From NCBI GenBank assembly GCA_003446295.1, contig DMBB01000330.1, positions 1-7,485 on the forward strand: 7,485 bases of DNA, given 5' to 3'. The notes beneath the pieces were generated by a model that was not told the DNA's origin, made no database searches, and saw only the letters and a list, made by a program, of their open reading frames with translations. The position numbers and the translations under genes were made by a program. Below, in pieces: positions 1 through 6,186 of this stretch (position 1 is the stretch's first letter; each line of letters begins with the position of its first letter). This stretch comes from Erysipelotrichaceae bacterium. GTDB lineage: Bacteria > Bacillota_I > Bacilli_A > Erysipelotrichales > Erysipelotrichaceae.

Positions 1-468
1 GCACACGGTATGACGCTCCAGCATGTCAAGCCGCACGGAGCGATCTATAACATGGCCGCCAAAGACAAAGCATTGGCTCAGGCCATCTGTCAGGCAGTCC
101 GGGATTTTGATCCTTCTCTGATCGTTCTGGCACTGCCTGCAGGAGAACTGTACAAAACCGCACAGGAGATGGAACTCCGGGCTGCTGCCGAGGTATTTGC
201 GGACCGCGCATACAATGAGGACGGCACACTGGTTTCCAGAAGCACGCAGGGATCCATGATCACGGACGCTGAAACAGCAGTCAGCAGAGTGGTCCGTATG
301 GTCAAAGAAGGCAAGGTGACGGCGATCACCGGAAAGGATATCGATATCCGTGCTGATTCCGTATGCATCCACGGAGACGGAGCGCACGCTGTGGAATTCG
401 CAAAGATGATACGGAAACGTCTGCTCAAAGAACAGATTGAGATCGTACCGCTGAACGAGATCGTATAA
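1..468 (+). CDS. pxpA: 5-oxoprolinase subunit A (LamB/YcsF family), 3' part
   Basis: This is the C-terminal part (155 codons, reading from base 1) of a LamB/YcsF-family protein. PxpA with PxpB and PxpC forms the bacterial ATP-dependent 5-oxoprolinase, which opens 5-oxoproline (pyroglutamate) to glutamate in the cytoplasm. Visible family motifs are QHVKPHGAIYN at fragment residues 7-17, EVFADRAYNEDGTLVSR in the middle, and the ICIHGD-type segment (here VCIHGDGAHAVEF) near the C-terminus. The family is usually about 250 residues, so roughly 95 N-terminal residues lie left of the window. The in-frame ATG at base 10 is internal, not the start, because the conserved HVKPHG motif follows almost immediately. 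The gene ends in TAA and is followed at once by a strong hairpin, so it is the last gene of its transcript. Any pxpB/pxpC partners would be upstream, outside the window. Family assignment is confident; the partners are not visible. Confidence 0.
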   Translation, partial: AHGMTLQHVKPHGAIYNMAAKDKALAQAICQAVRDFDPSLIVLALPAGELYKTAQEMELRAAAEVFADRAYNEDGTLVSRSTQGSMITDAETAVSRVVRMVKEGKVTAITGKDIDIRADSVCIHGDGAHAVEFAKMIRKRLLKEQIEIVPLNEIV

Positions 469-501
469 CAAAAAGTTCATGGTCATCCCATGAACTTTTT
501 G
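469..501. terminator. Bidirectional rho-independent terminator between pxpA and the HAD gene
   Basis: A perfect 14-bp inverted repeat, CAAAAAGTTCATGG (469-482) and CCATGAACTTTTTG (488-501), encloses a 5-base loop TCATC. The A-run on one arm and T-run on the other give a U-tract in both directions. It starts one base after the pxpA stop and lies 22 bases from the stop of the convergent HAD gene, so it can serve both transcripts. Confidence 0.
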
Positions 502-522
502 TTTGCAGGCAATATTTAAGGT

Positions 523-1346
523 TCAATCATGAAACCAGTGTTTCTGAAGATACCTGCCGATTCCGTCTTCTTCCACAGGGTATTCCGTGATATCGTCTGC
601 GGCAGCTTTGGTATCATCTGATCCGTTCTTCAGACAGACGCCCCAGCCTGCATGCTGCAGAAGCGGGATATCATTTTCCATATCACCGAAGGCGATCGTC
701 TCTGCCATCGGAATATTGTACCGCTGCGCATATTTCTCCAGTGCCATGCCTTTGTTGACACGGGGATCGATAATTCGACGGTTCCCGGGAACGTGCGGAC
801 TGCAGTCCATTTCTCAGACGGATGCGCACTGACAGCAGACAGTACCTGTTCCATCACCTCGGGTTTATATTGAACCTCGATCTTTCCTGTCGGTTTTCTG
901 CTTAATTCATCCACTCCGCCGATCTCAACAATGGAATGATTGCGGGCGATCGAGCCTCTCATGAAATCATCCATACGGAGTGCACGCACCAGGTCATATC
1001 CGTTTTCATATACGATCGCGTTCACATCAAGCGGTGCGATAAAAGACAGGATCTCACGGACTGTTTCTGCTTCGAGCAGATAGAAGTGTTCATATTCACC
1101 TGTTTCTTTATCCCAGAGGTCTCCGCCGTTCATGCCGATGGCAAAGTCAAACTCAAAGGGAAGCTCCCATTCCCTGTTCTTCTCTACTGTTCTGTGGTCC
1201 AGCGGTCTTCCGGACGCCACGCCGATCCTGACACCCTCCTGATGAAGACGGATCCATGCGGCTCTTGTGCCCGGATGCATCAGCTTACACTTATTGACAA
1301 GGGTTCCGTCAATATCTGCCGCGAATATTCTGATATTTTTGATCAT
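523..1346 (-). pseudogene. Cof-type HAD-superfamily phosphatase, broken by a one-base frameshift
   Basis: This is a Cof/YidA-type sugar-phosphate or cofactor phosphatase of the HAD superfamily, split over two frames. The first frame, from ATG at 1346, carries motif I (DIDGT, Asp11 and Asp13) and motif II (GVASGRP, Ser45). It is correct up to Glu191 and then diverges. The second frame, ending in TGA at 523, carries the motif III lysine (DPRVNKGMALEK) and motif IV (GDMENDIPLL). Adding one A to the GAATT at 772-776 (minus strand) joins them as VEIIDPRVNKG, giving a 274-residue protein of normal family length. As read, the product loses motifs III and IV and should be inactive. The gene is either a recent pseudogene or carries a sequencing or assembly error in a short A/T run. 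Its ATG overlaps the AraC stop (ATGA), with AGGAAG just upstream, so it is translationally coupled to the regulator. The substrate cannot be told from the sequence. Confidence 0.
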
Positions 1347-2248
1347 ACTTCTTCCTGTTCTGCCTTTCTGAAATCAACAGGTGTCATGCCGTACTCCCTG
1401 TGAAACATTTCCGTAAAATAACTGGCTGATGAGAACCCGCACTGACCGGCGATCTCCGTCACTGTCATGTCTGTTTCTTTGAGCATCTTTGTGGAATTGT
1501 TCAGACGGCAGGACAGCAGGAAGCGGACCGGGGACTGGTGTATGAGCGTGTTGAAAATGTTATTGCACGTGCTGGCAGACACATTGCCTGACTCAGCGAT
1601 CTGTTTCAGCGTGATCCTGTTCTGGTAATTCTCCTGAATATAGCCGATCATCCGCTTCAGTGATGTCATGTGATGGCTTTCAGGTACCTTTTTGATCTCA
1701 TCGGTCGAGCGGTGTTCATACAGCAGCTTCCAGATGGCAAATATACTGCTCTGGATCGTCAGCGGAAGTGTATCCGCATCTGCGCGATCCTGCTCATAGA
1801 TGTGCAGAATCATATCCAGGATCTCTTTCTGCCAGGGAATGTTATGGGACAGATGTACAAACGCCATTGCCGGATCGTTGATCACGGGCAGTACGAATGT
1901 CTGTTCAATGTACTCATTTGCGCACAGCAGGATCGGATGGATCCTGACACAGATAAAGTCACGTTCCGAAGAACGACCTGTGTGGATCTGTCTTGCGTTG
2001 ACAAAATATCCGTCACCGGCATGGATCGTGTATTGTCTTCCTGCCACTTCCAGTTCGGATGTTCCTTTGACAACATATGTCAGTTCCACATCCTGATGCC
2101 AGTGCGGGATGCCCTGGACAACATGATGCCCGGAATAACGGCTCTGGAATGTTACATAATACGGAACTTCCTCATGCTGGTAATGGATCTGTTCTGACTC
2201 CTTTGTGAGGACATTGTCGGTAATATATGTGCCTGTTCTCTTCTTCAT
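1343..2248 (-). CDS. AraC-family transcriptional regulator (cupin sensor plus double HTH)
   Basis: This is a cytoplasmic DNA-binding regulator of the AraC/XylS type, 301 residues from the chosen start. The N-terminal cupin-like ligand domain is seen around residues 45-95, with PHWHQDVELTYVVKG, a G-rich turn (HAGDGYFVN) and a conserved histidine (RQIHTG). The C-terminal DNA-binding domain spans about 197-294. It has a first helix-turn-helix (ITLKQIAESGNVSAST) and a second one matching the AraC signature (VTEIAGQCGFSSASYFTEMF, then GMTPVDFR). Such cupin AraC proteins commonly sense sugars and activate neighbouring catabolic genes. Start choice: an in-frame ATG 45 bases upstream (2293) exists, but a consensus promoter lies between the two ATGs and predicts a transcript beginning at or next to 2248. 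Neither ATG has a Shine-Dalgarno sequence. The gene overlaps the HAD phosphatase by 4 bases downstream. It sits just beyond the lactonase/oxidoreductase operon but is separated from it by a terminator, so it is transcribed on its own. Its target genes are inferred, not shown. Confidence 0.
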   Translation of the reverse strand: MKKRTGTYITDNVLTKESEQIHYQHEEVPYYVTFQSRYSGHHVVQGIPHWHQDVELTYVVKGTSELEVAGRQYTIHAGDGYFVNARQIHTGRSSERDFICVRIHPILLCANEYIEQTFVLPVINDPAMAFVHLSHNIPWQKEILDMILHIYEQDRADADTLPLTIQSSIFAIWKLLYEHRSTDEIKKVPESHHMTSLKRMIGYIQENYQNRITLKQIAESGNVSASTCNNIFNTLIHQSPVRFLLSCRLNNSTKMLKETDMTVTEIAGQCGFSSASYFTEMFHREYGMTPVDFRKAEQEEV

Positions 2249-2254
2249 AGTGCC

Positions 2255-2283
2255 ATTATATGAGATATTTATGGAAATGTCGC
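2255..2283 (-). promoter_or_regulatory. Predicted sigma-A promoter of the AraC gene
   Basis: On the minus strand, GCGACA (2283-2278, 4 of 6 matches to the -35 consensus) is followed by a 17-base spacer and a perfect TATAAT (2260-2255). The predicted transcript start falls at about 2248, which is the A of the chosen ATG. The promoter may therefore yield a leaderless mRNA. Confidence 0.
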
Positions 2284-2302
2284 AAAAAAGCATTTATTTA
2301 AC

Positions 2303-2318
2303 ATAATAAACGGAATAT
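2303..2318. repeat. 16-bp repeat, copy 1 (upstream of the AraC gene)
   Basis: ATAATAAACGGAATAT on the plus strand is identical to 6717-6732. This copy lies about 20 bases upstream of the -35 box of the AraC promoter. Here, but not at copy 2, it is part of an imperfect dyad: ATAATAA (2303-2309) and TTGTTAT (2318-2324), 6 of 7 paired. It is a candidate operator; no binding protein is known from the sequence. Confidence 0.
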
Positions 2319-2410
2319 TGTTATATTCTCTGATTGTTAATTGATGGTTTTTTCGTATCCCGGAGACTATTCTTTATATAGTTATCTTTCGCCCTCGGAA
2401 AATTGTTTCC

Positions 2411-2445
2411 AAAAGGAAAAGGGTCTGCAGACTGCAGATCCTTTT
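2411..2445 (-). terminator. Terminator of the lactonase/oxidoreductase operon
   Basis: Read on the minus strand, AAAAGGATCTGCAG and CTGCAGACCCTTTT form a 14-bp stem with one G-U pair and a nominal one-base centre. In practice the innermost pairs open to give a small loop. The stem is followed by a T-rich tail, TTTTCCTTTT. It begins 6 bases after the TGA of the oxidoreductase gene and separates that operon from the AraC promoter. Confidence 0.
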
Positions 2446-2451
2446 CTGAGC

Positions 2452-3477
2452 TCATAATATGATCCTTTTTCCTGTACGGTCTGATTCATACACCGCTTCC
2501 AGGATCGCGGCATACTCTTCAGCGCTGTCAATGGATACGCCGGAATTGCTGAGATCGTCTTTTCCGATGATGTCATTCGGCAGATCCCGTACGATCATTT
2601 CAACAAAATAACGGATATGTCTGGTCGGTCTGACTGGAAGTTCATCCCCGCTCAGTTCCTGTGTTCCATCCTTTGTATAAACGAACAGTTTTTCTGTTTC
2701 CGAGCCGTCTTTGTTCCGTTCGGTCCTTGCCCAGCCCCTTGTTCCATAAACGATCGTATGCGCACTGTCTCCGCCGCTGCACCATGAAGCAGTCAGTACT
2801 GCCGCGTTTCCTGACGCATACTGCATGACCACCTGTCCCTGGTCTTCCATACCGCTGTCTTTAGCTCCGTCTGTGATATGCTGCAGGGATGCGGTCAGGG
2901 AAACGGGCTTGCCGAAGAGATAATGGATGACATGCAGGCCATGTCCTCCGATATCGGCCATGATTCCGCCCAGAGCTGTCTCTTTGTTCCATACAGGCGG
3001 ATGACCTGGTACGACTGCACGGTCCACAGCGATACGCACATCCGCTCCATAGATATCACCCAGTACGCCTTCACGGATCAGGTCACGCAGACCGATCGTC
3101 CCGTTGCGTACAAATGGATCAGACATATAGAATTTCACGCCTGCCCTGCGTACAGCTTCCGCCATCTCTTCTGCGTCTGCTTTATTGACTGCCAGAGGCT
3201 TTTCCAGGAAGATATGCTTTCCGGCATCAGCAGCTTTGATCACCAGTTCCTTCTTATATACATTCGGGGCTGTGATCACCACAGCATCTGTCATTTCCAG
3301 TACTTCTTCCGGTGTCTGAACACAGATGATCTTTCCTTCTTCAGCGGTCTTCACAGCTTTCTGAGGATCATCTGACCAGATTACCGCAGATACTGATTCC
3401 GGAAAACTGTTGACAAGGTCGATAAACTTCAGTGTATGTCCTCTTGTTCCGAGGAAGCCGATTCTGATTTTTTCCAT
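2452..3477 (-). CDS. Gfo/Idh/MocA-family NAD(P)-dependent oxidoreductase
   Basis: A 341-residue cytoplasmic dehydrogenase, typical in length for the glucose-fructose oxidoreductase/inositol dehydrogenase/MocA family. The N-terminal Rossmann fold opens with IRIGFLGTRGH (residues 4-14), a variant of the usual GxGxxG loop. The family EKP motif is at 92-94 (FLEKPLAVN), with Lys93 as the expected catalytic lysine. The C-terminal half has GGIMADIGGHGLHVIHYLFG (170-189), which places Asp175 and His179 four residues apart, as in inositol dehydrogenase. A His (182) stands where many members have Asp. The family oxidises sugars, polyols or their derivatives with NAD(P); the substrate is not readable from the sequence. 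The ATG at 3477 is preceded by GGAGG with 9 bases spacing, placed inside the end of the lactonase gene. Only 4 bases separate the two genes, so they are co-transcribed and probably act in one pathway, followed directly by a terminator. Confidence 0.
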   Translation of the reverse strand: MEKIRIGFLGTRGHTLKFIDLVNSFPESVSAVIWSDDPQKAVKTAEEGKIICVQTPEEVLEMTDAVVITAPNVYKKELVIKAADAGKHIFLEKPLAVNKADAEEMAEAVRRAGVKFYMSDPFVRNGTIGLRDLIREGVLGDIYGADVRIAVDRAVVPGHPPVWNKETALGGIMADIGGHGLHVIHYLFGKPVSLTASLQHITDGAKDSGMEDQGQVVMQYASGNAAVLTASWCSGGDSAHTIVYGTRGWARTERNKDGSETEKLFVYTKDGTQELSGDELPVRPTRHIRYFVEMIVRDLPNDIIGKDDLSNSGVSIDSAEEYAAILEAVYESDRTGKRIIL

Positions 3478-3481
3478 CTGC

Positions 3482-4603
3482 TTATACCTCCAGCATTGTC
3501 ATATTTGCGGCAAGCGGTGCCTGTGCTGCAGATATGTGTTCTGTATCAGGCATCCCCTGCTCATTCAGTTCAAAACAAACGATATCCCCGGACTCCTGGT
3601 TCATGCAGAAGAGTCTGTTTCCGTCGAGATACAGTCCTCTCGGTCCTTTTCCCATACAGGACAGCCTTCCTGCTTCTTCCATCCTGCCTGTTCCGTCAGT
3701 ACGGATCACAACGATCTCATCTGTATGACGCAGTGCTGCATACAGCATTGTTCCCTGTTCATTCAGGACAAGGTCTGATGCATTCGGTCTGCTGTATGAT
3801 TCGTCTCCGATCACCAATGACTGTACCTGTTCGAGTGAACCTGTCTCTGCATCAAAGCGGTAACTGCAGATTCCGGGCCAGTTCTCATTGTTTTCAAATA
3901 CGATATCTGTTTCCGGATGGAATACAGTATATCTCGGAGCGGTATTGATGGCTGTATCTGTCTTCTGCAGTTCGATCAGTTTCCCGGATCCTGTATCCAC
4001 ATGGAATGTAATGATCCTGTCCATGCCTTTGTCACATGTGATGAATATTCTGCCCTGCGGATCTGCCATGACATTGTGCAGGTGCGGGAAGCGGACTTTA
4101 CCGTCTATTTCAATGCTGTCATAGATCAGCGCGTCACAGATCTCTTTGACAGAACCATCATCGTTCAGTCTCAGGAGATTCAATGATGCCTGGTCCCTGA
4201 CTTCTTCCACACATACCTGTCCGTCTTTCTTTACAGCGTGTCTGACTGCCTTGGAGGAAGAATGGTTGGAAATCACCAGATACCTCCCTCCCTTGACCGG
4301 CCAGATATAGCTGGTCTTGGGGTTCGTTGATGGTGTATATGAAAGAACATGATCGAATGATCCGTCTTCTTTCAGTTTGACCGCAAAGACTCCGCCTGTT
4401 TCAGCGCCGTCGACTGTTCTGAATCCCTCATCAGACACATACAGGATCTTCTTATCCCGATCCAGATACTGTGCACCGATGGCGATCTCTGTCAGGACCT
4501 CTTCCTTCAGTTCCATGATACCTTTGACCGTATCATATTCGTATCTGCAAAGTCCTTTCGGATCCGGTCTGAATGACCATTTACCTATATATACCTGTTT
4601 CAT
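3482..4603 (-). CDS. Lactonase family protein (6-phosphogluconolactonase-like seven-bladed beta-propeller)
   Basis: A 373-residue protein of the lactonase family (YkgB/Pgl-like, Pfam Lactonase), whose better-known members hydrolyse 6-phosphogluconolactone or related sugar lactones. Repeated propeller-blade strands run through the protein. Recognisable family segments are PHLHNVMADPQGRIFITCDKGMDRI around residues 173-197, APRYTVFHP (222-230), ASDLVLNEQGTMLYAALRHTDEIVV (275-299) and GPRGLYLDGNRLF (320-332). No signal peptide is present, so it should be cytoplasmic. It is the first gene of an operon with the Gfo/Idh/MocA oxidoreductase. This arrangement fits a dehydrogenase producing a lactone that this enzyme opens to the aldonate (inference). 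The start ATG has AGGAGG upstream but with only about 4 bases spacing, slightly short. A true 6-phosphogluconolactonase role is only one option. A general sugar lactonase dedicated to the partner enzyme is equally likely. Confidence 0.
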   Translation of the reverse strand: MKQVYIGKWSFRPDPKGLCRYEYDTVKGIMELKEEVLTEIAIGAQYLDRDKKILYVSDEGFRTVDGAETGGVFAVKLKEDGSFDHVLSYTPSTNPKTSYIWPVKGGRYLVISNHSSSKAVRHAVKKDGQVCVEEVRDQASLNLLRLNDDGSVKEICDALIYDSIEIDGKVRFPHLHNVMADPQGRIFITCDKGMDRIITFHVDTGSGKLIELQKTDTAINTAPRYTVFHPETDIVFENNENWPGICSYRFDAETGSLEQVQSLVIGDESYSRPNASDLVLNEQGTMLYAALRHTDEIVVIRTDGTGRMEEAGRLSCMGKGPRGLYLDGNRLFCMNQESGDIVCFELNEQGMPDTEHISAAQAPLAANMTMLEV

Positions 4604-4627
4604 GATCCCTCCTGCTGTTTCACCAGC

Positions 4628-4636
4628 ATTTTATCA
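4628..4636 (-). promoter_or_regulatory. Possible extended -10 promoter for the lactonase operon
   Basis: On the minus strand TGATAAAAT forms an extended -10 element (TGn followed by TAAAAT) with no good -35. The predicted transcript start is about 4621, giving a leader of about 18 bases that contains the AGGAGG. Between 4604 and 4761, the 158-base divergent region shared with the serpin gene, I found no comparably clear promoter for the serpin. Confidence 0.
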
Positions 4637-4761
4637 TGCGGTTGTCACCGGCTTTACGGCATAAACTCATTCCCTGATACCGCATCTTATGAGTCCGATA
4701 CGGAAACATGTGACTGTCATGCACAGAAACCGGTGTTCATTGTTGTAAGGAGATCGACCAT

Positions 4762-6144
4762 ATGAACAAGATAACGATCATGCCGCTGCTGTGTGCGGTC
4801 CTATTCACAGCAGGCTGCGGCACAGGACCTGCGGAAACAGCAGATCCGGAAAAAGAAACACCTGACAGCGTCAGTACGAAAATACCGGACGAACAAAGCA
4901 CAGGAGAGACACAAATGATACAAGCTGTTTATCCCGCTTCAGAAGCGGAAAACGTCAGTTCCGAAGCATTTTTAACGGGAGAATCCCATTGGGACTGGTG
5001 GCAGGAATACCGTGAGGCAGTCGACACATCCAGGGAACTTCAGCAGGACATGGATGATTATTACGCTGCCATTCAGAAAGAACTGCTGATCACTGATGAA
5101 GTCCGTAATACGGTCTGTTCCCCGCTGAACATTTATATCGCGCTTTCCGCCCTGTCCGAAGTTTCAGACGGTAATACCAGGGCTCAGATCCTGGATGTCC
5201 TGCAGGCACCTGATATTAATTCCCTTCGCAGCCGTGCATCAGCTTTGTGGAACGCCAACTATCTGGATACACCTGCAGTCAAGAGTCTTCTGGCTGATTC
5301 ACTGTGGCTCAGAAATGATACTGCATACAATGAAGAAACACTGCAGAGACTGGCAGACATCTATTACGCATCTTCATTCAGCGGTCAGATGGGTTCTGCA
5401 GATCTCAATAAACAGCTGCAGGAATGGACTGACAAAAATACAGGCGGACAGCTTTCTGACTATACAAAAGACATGTCACTGGATGAAAGGACCATTCTCG
5501 GACTGGTTTCAGCGATCTATTTCAAAGCTTCATGGACTGACCGTTTTTATCCGGAACGTACGGACACAGCTGTATTCCATGGCGCTGCAGGAGATACGGA
5601 TGTACAGATGATGCACCGTGATCTCATGACATCACTGTACCAGACCGAACATTTCCGGGCTGTCGGACTGAATCTGACGGACAGCGGTACGATGTACTTC
5701 TTCCTTCCCAAAGAAGGGACTGATGTCAAAGATCTGGCTGCAGACCGGGACGTCCTCAGCATTTGCCGTAATACCTGGACAAAAGACACAGCCTTCCCGA
5801 TCGTTCATCTTTCCGTTCCGAAGTTTCATATCTCCGGCAAAACAGATCTGCTTGAAAGTCTCAGAAATCTCGGAATCACTGATGCACTGAATCCGGACCT
5901 GGCTGACTTCACACCTTTGACAAACGAAGCTGATCAGATCTTTGTTAACGCTGCAGAACATGCGGCTATGGTAGAGATCGATGAAGAAGGCGTGACTGGA
6001 GCTGCTTATACAGAGCTTGCCATGGCCGGAGCCGGAATGCCTCAGGAAGAAACAGACTTTGTGCTGGACAGACCTTTCTTCTTCAGTGTTGTTTCTCCGG
6101 ACAATTCACTGCTGTTCTCCGGAATCGTACAAACGATCGAATAA
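4762..6144 (+). CDS. Serpin (serine protease inhibitor) lipoprotein
   Basis: A 460-residue secreted serpin anchored as a lipoprotein. The signal peptide ends in a lipobox-like TAG|C with Cys19. A low-complexity Glu/Thr/Ser/Pro-rich linker (about 20-70) carries the serpin fold off the membrane. The serpin domain runs from about 95 to 460. It shows VCSPLNIYIALSAL (118-131) with GNTRAQIL (137-144), WTDKNTGGQLSDY (222-234), LVSAIYFKASW (248-258), and VPKFHISGKTDLLESLRNLGI followed by HAAMVEIDEEG (400-410). The C-terminal strand DRPFFFSVVSPDNSLLFSG is typical. The reactive centre loop hinge EEGVTGAAYT (408-417) has small residues at P12-P10 but Val at P14, usually Thr or Ser. Counting 17 from Glu408 puts P1 at Ala424, before Gly425. 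This loop is about 3 residues longer than in alpha-1-antitrypsin, so P1 could lie anywhere in 424-427. Small or hydrophobic P1 residues suggest an elastase- or subtilisin-like target (inference). AAGGAG with 9 bases spacing supports the start. Confidence 0.
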   Translation: MNKITIMPLLCAVLFTAGCGTGPAETADPEKETPDSVSTKIPDEQSTGETQMIQAVYPASEAENVSSEAFLTGESHWDWWQEYREAVDTSRELQQDMDDYYAAIQKELLITDEVRNTVCSPLNIYIALSALSEVSDGNTRAQILDVLQAPDINSLRSRASALWNANYLDTPAVKSLLADSLWLRNDTAYNEETLQRLADIYYASSFSGQMGSADLNKQLQEWTDKNTGGQLSDYTKDMSLDERTILGLVSAIYFKASWTDRFYPERTDTAVFHGAAGDTDVQMMHRDLMTSLYQTEHFRAVGLNLTDSGTMYFFLPKEGTDVKDLAADRDVLSICRNTWTKDTAFPIVHLSVPKFHISGKTDLLESLRNLGITDALNPDLADFTPLTNEADQIFVNAAEHAAMVEIDEEGVTGAAYTELAMAGAGMPQEETDFVLDRPFFFSVVSPDNSLLFSGIVQTIE

Positions 6145-6155
6145 CCTTCAGTAAA

Positions 6156-6174
6156 GGCGGGTGACTCACCCGCC
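6156..6174. terminator. Terminator between the convergent serpin and HD genes
   Basis: GGCGGGTG (6156-6163) and CACCCGCC (6167-6174) form a perfect GC-rich 8-bp stem with loop ACT, flanked by AAA on the left and TGCTTT on the right. It lies 11 bases after the serpin stop and 12 bases from the HD gene stop. It probably ends both transcripts, although the T-tract is short on either strand. Confidence 0.
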
Positions 6175-6186
6175 TGCTTTGTATGA

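Noticed and set aside
769..780. Programmed ribosomal frameshift in the HAD gene
   Set aside because: Joining the frames needs a -1 shift at C GAA TTA, which is not an X XXY YYZ slippery heptamer, and I see no stimulating stem-loop placed after it.
936..1403. 155-codon plus-strand open frame opposite the HAD gene
   Set aside because: It is antisense to well-supported HAD coding sequence, has a Cys/His-rich composition typical of shadow frames, and resembles no family.
1670..2197. 175-codon plus-strand open frame opposite the AraC gene
   Set aside because: The minus strand has clear cupin and HTH motifs here, and the plus frame has no recognisable domain or ribosome binding site.
2249..2293. 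Upstream in-frame ATG at 2293 as the AraC gene start
   Set aside because: It has no ribosome binding site, and a near-consensus promoter (perfect TATAAT at 2260-2255) lies between it and the ATG at 2248. It is kept only as an alternative.
3436..3948. 170-codon plus-strand open frame opposite the lactonase gene
   Set aside because: It is a shadow of the lactonase reading frame with no domain and low-quality composition.
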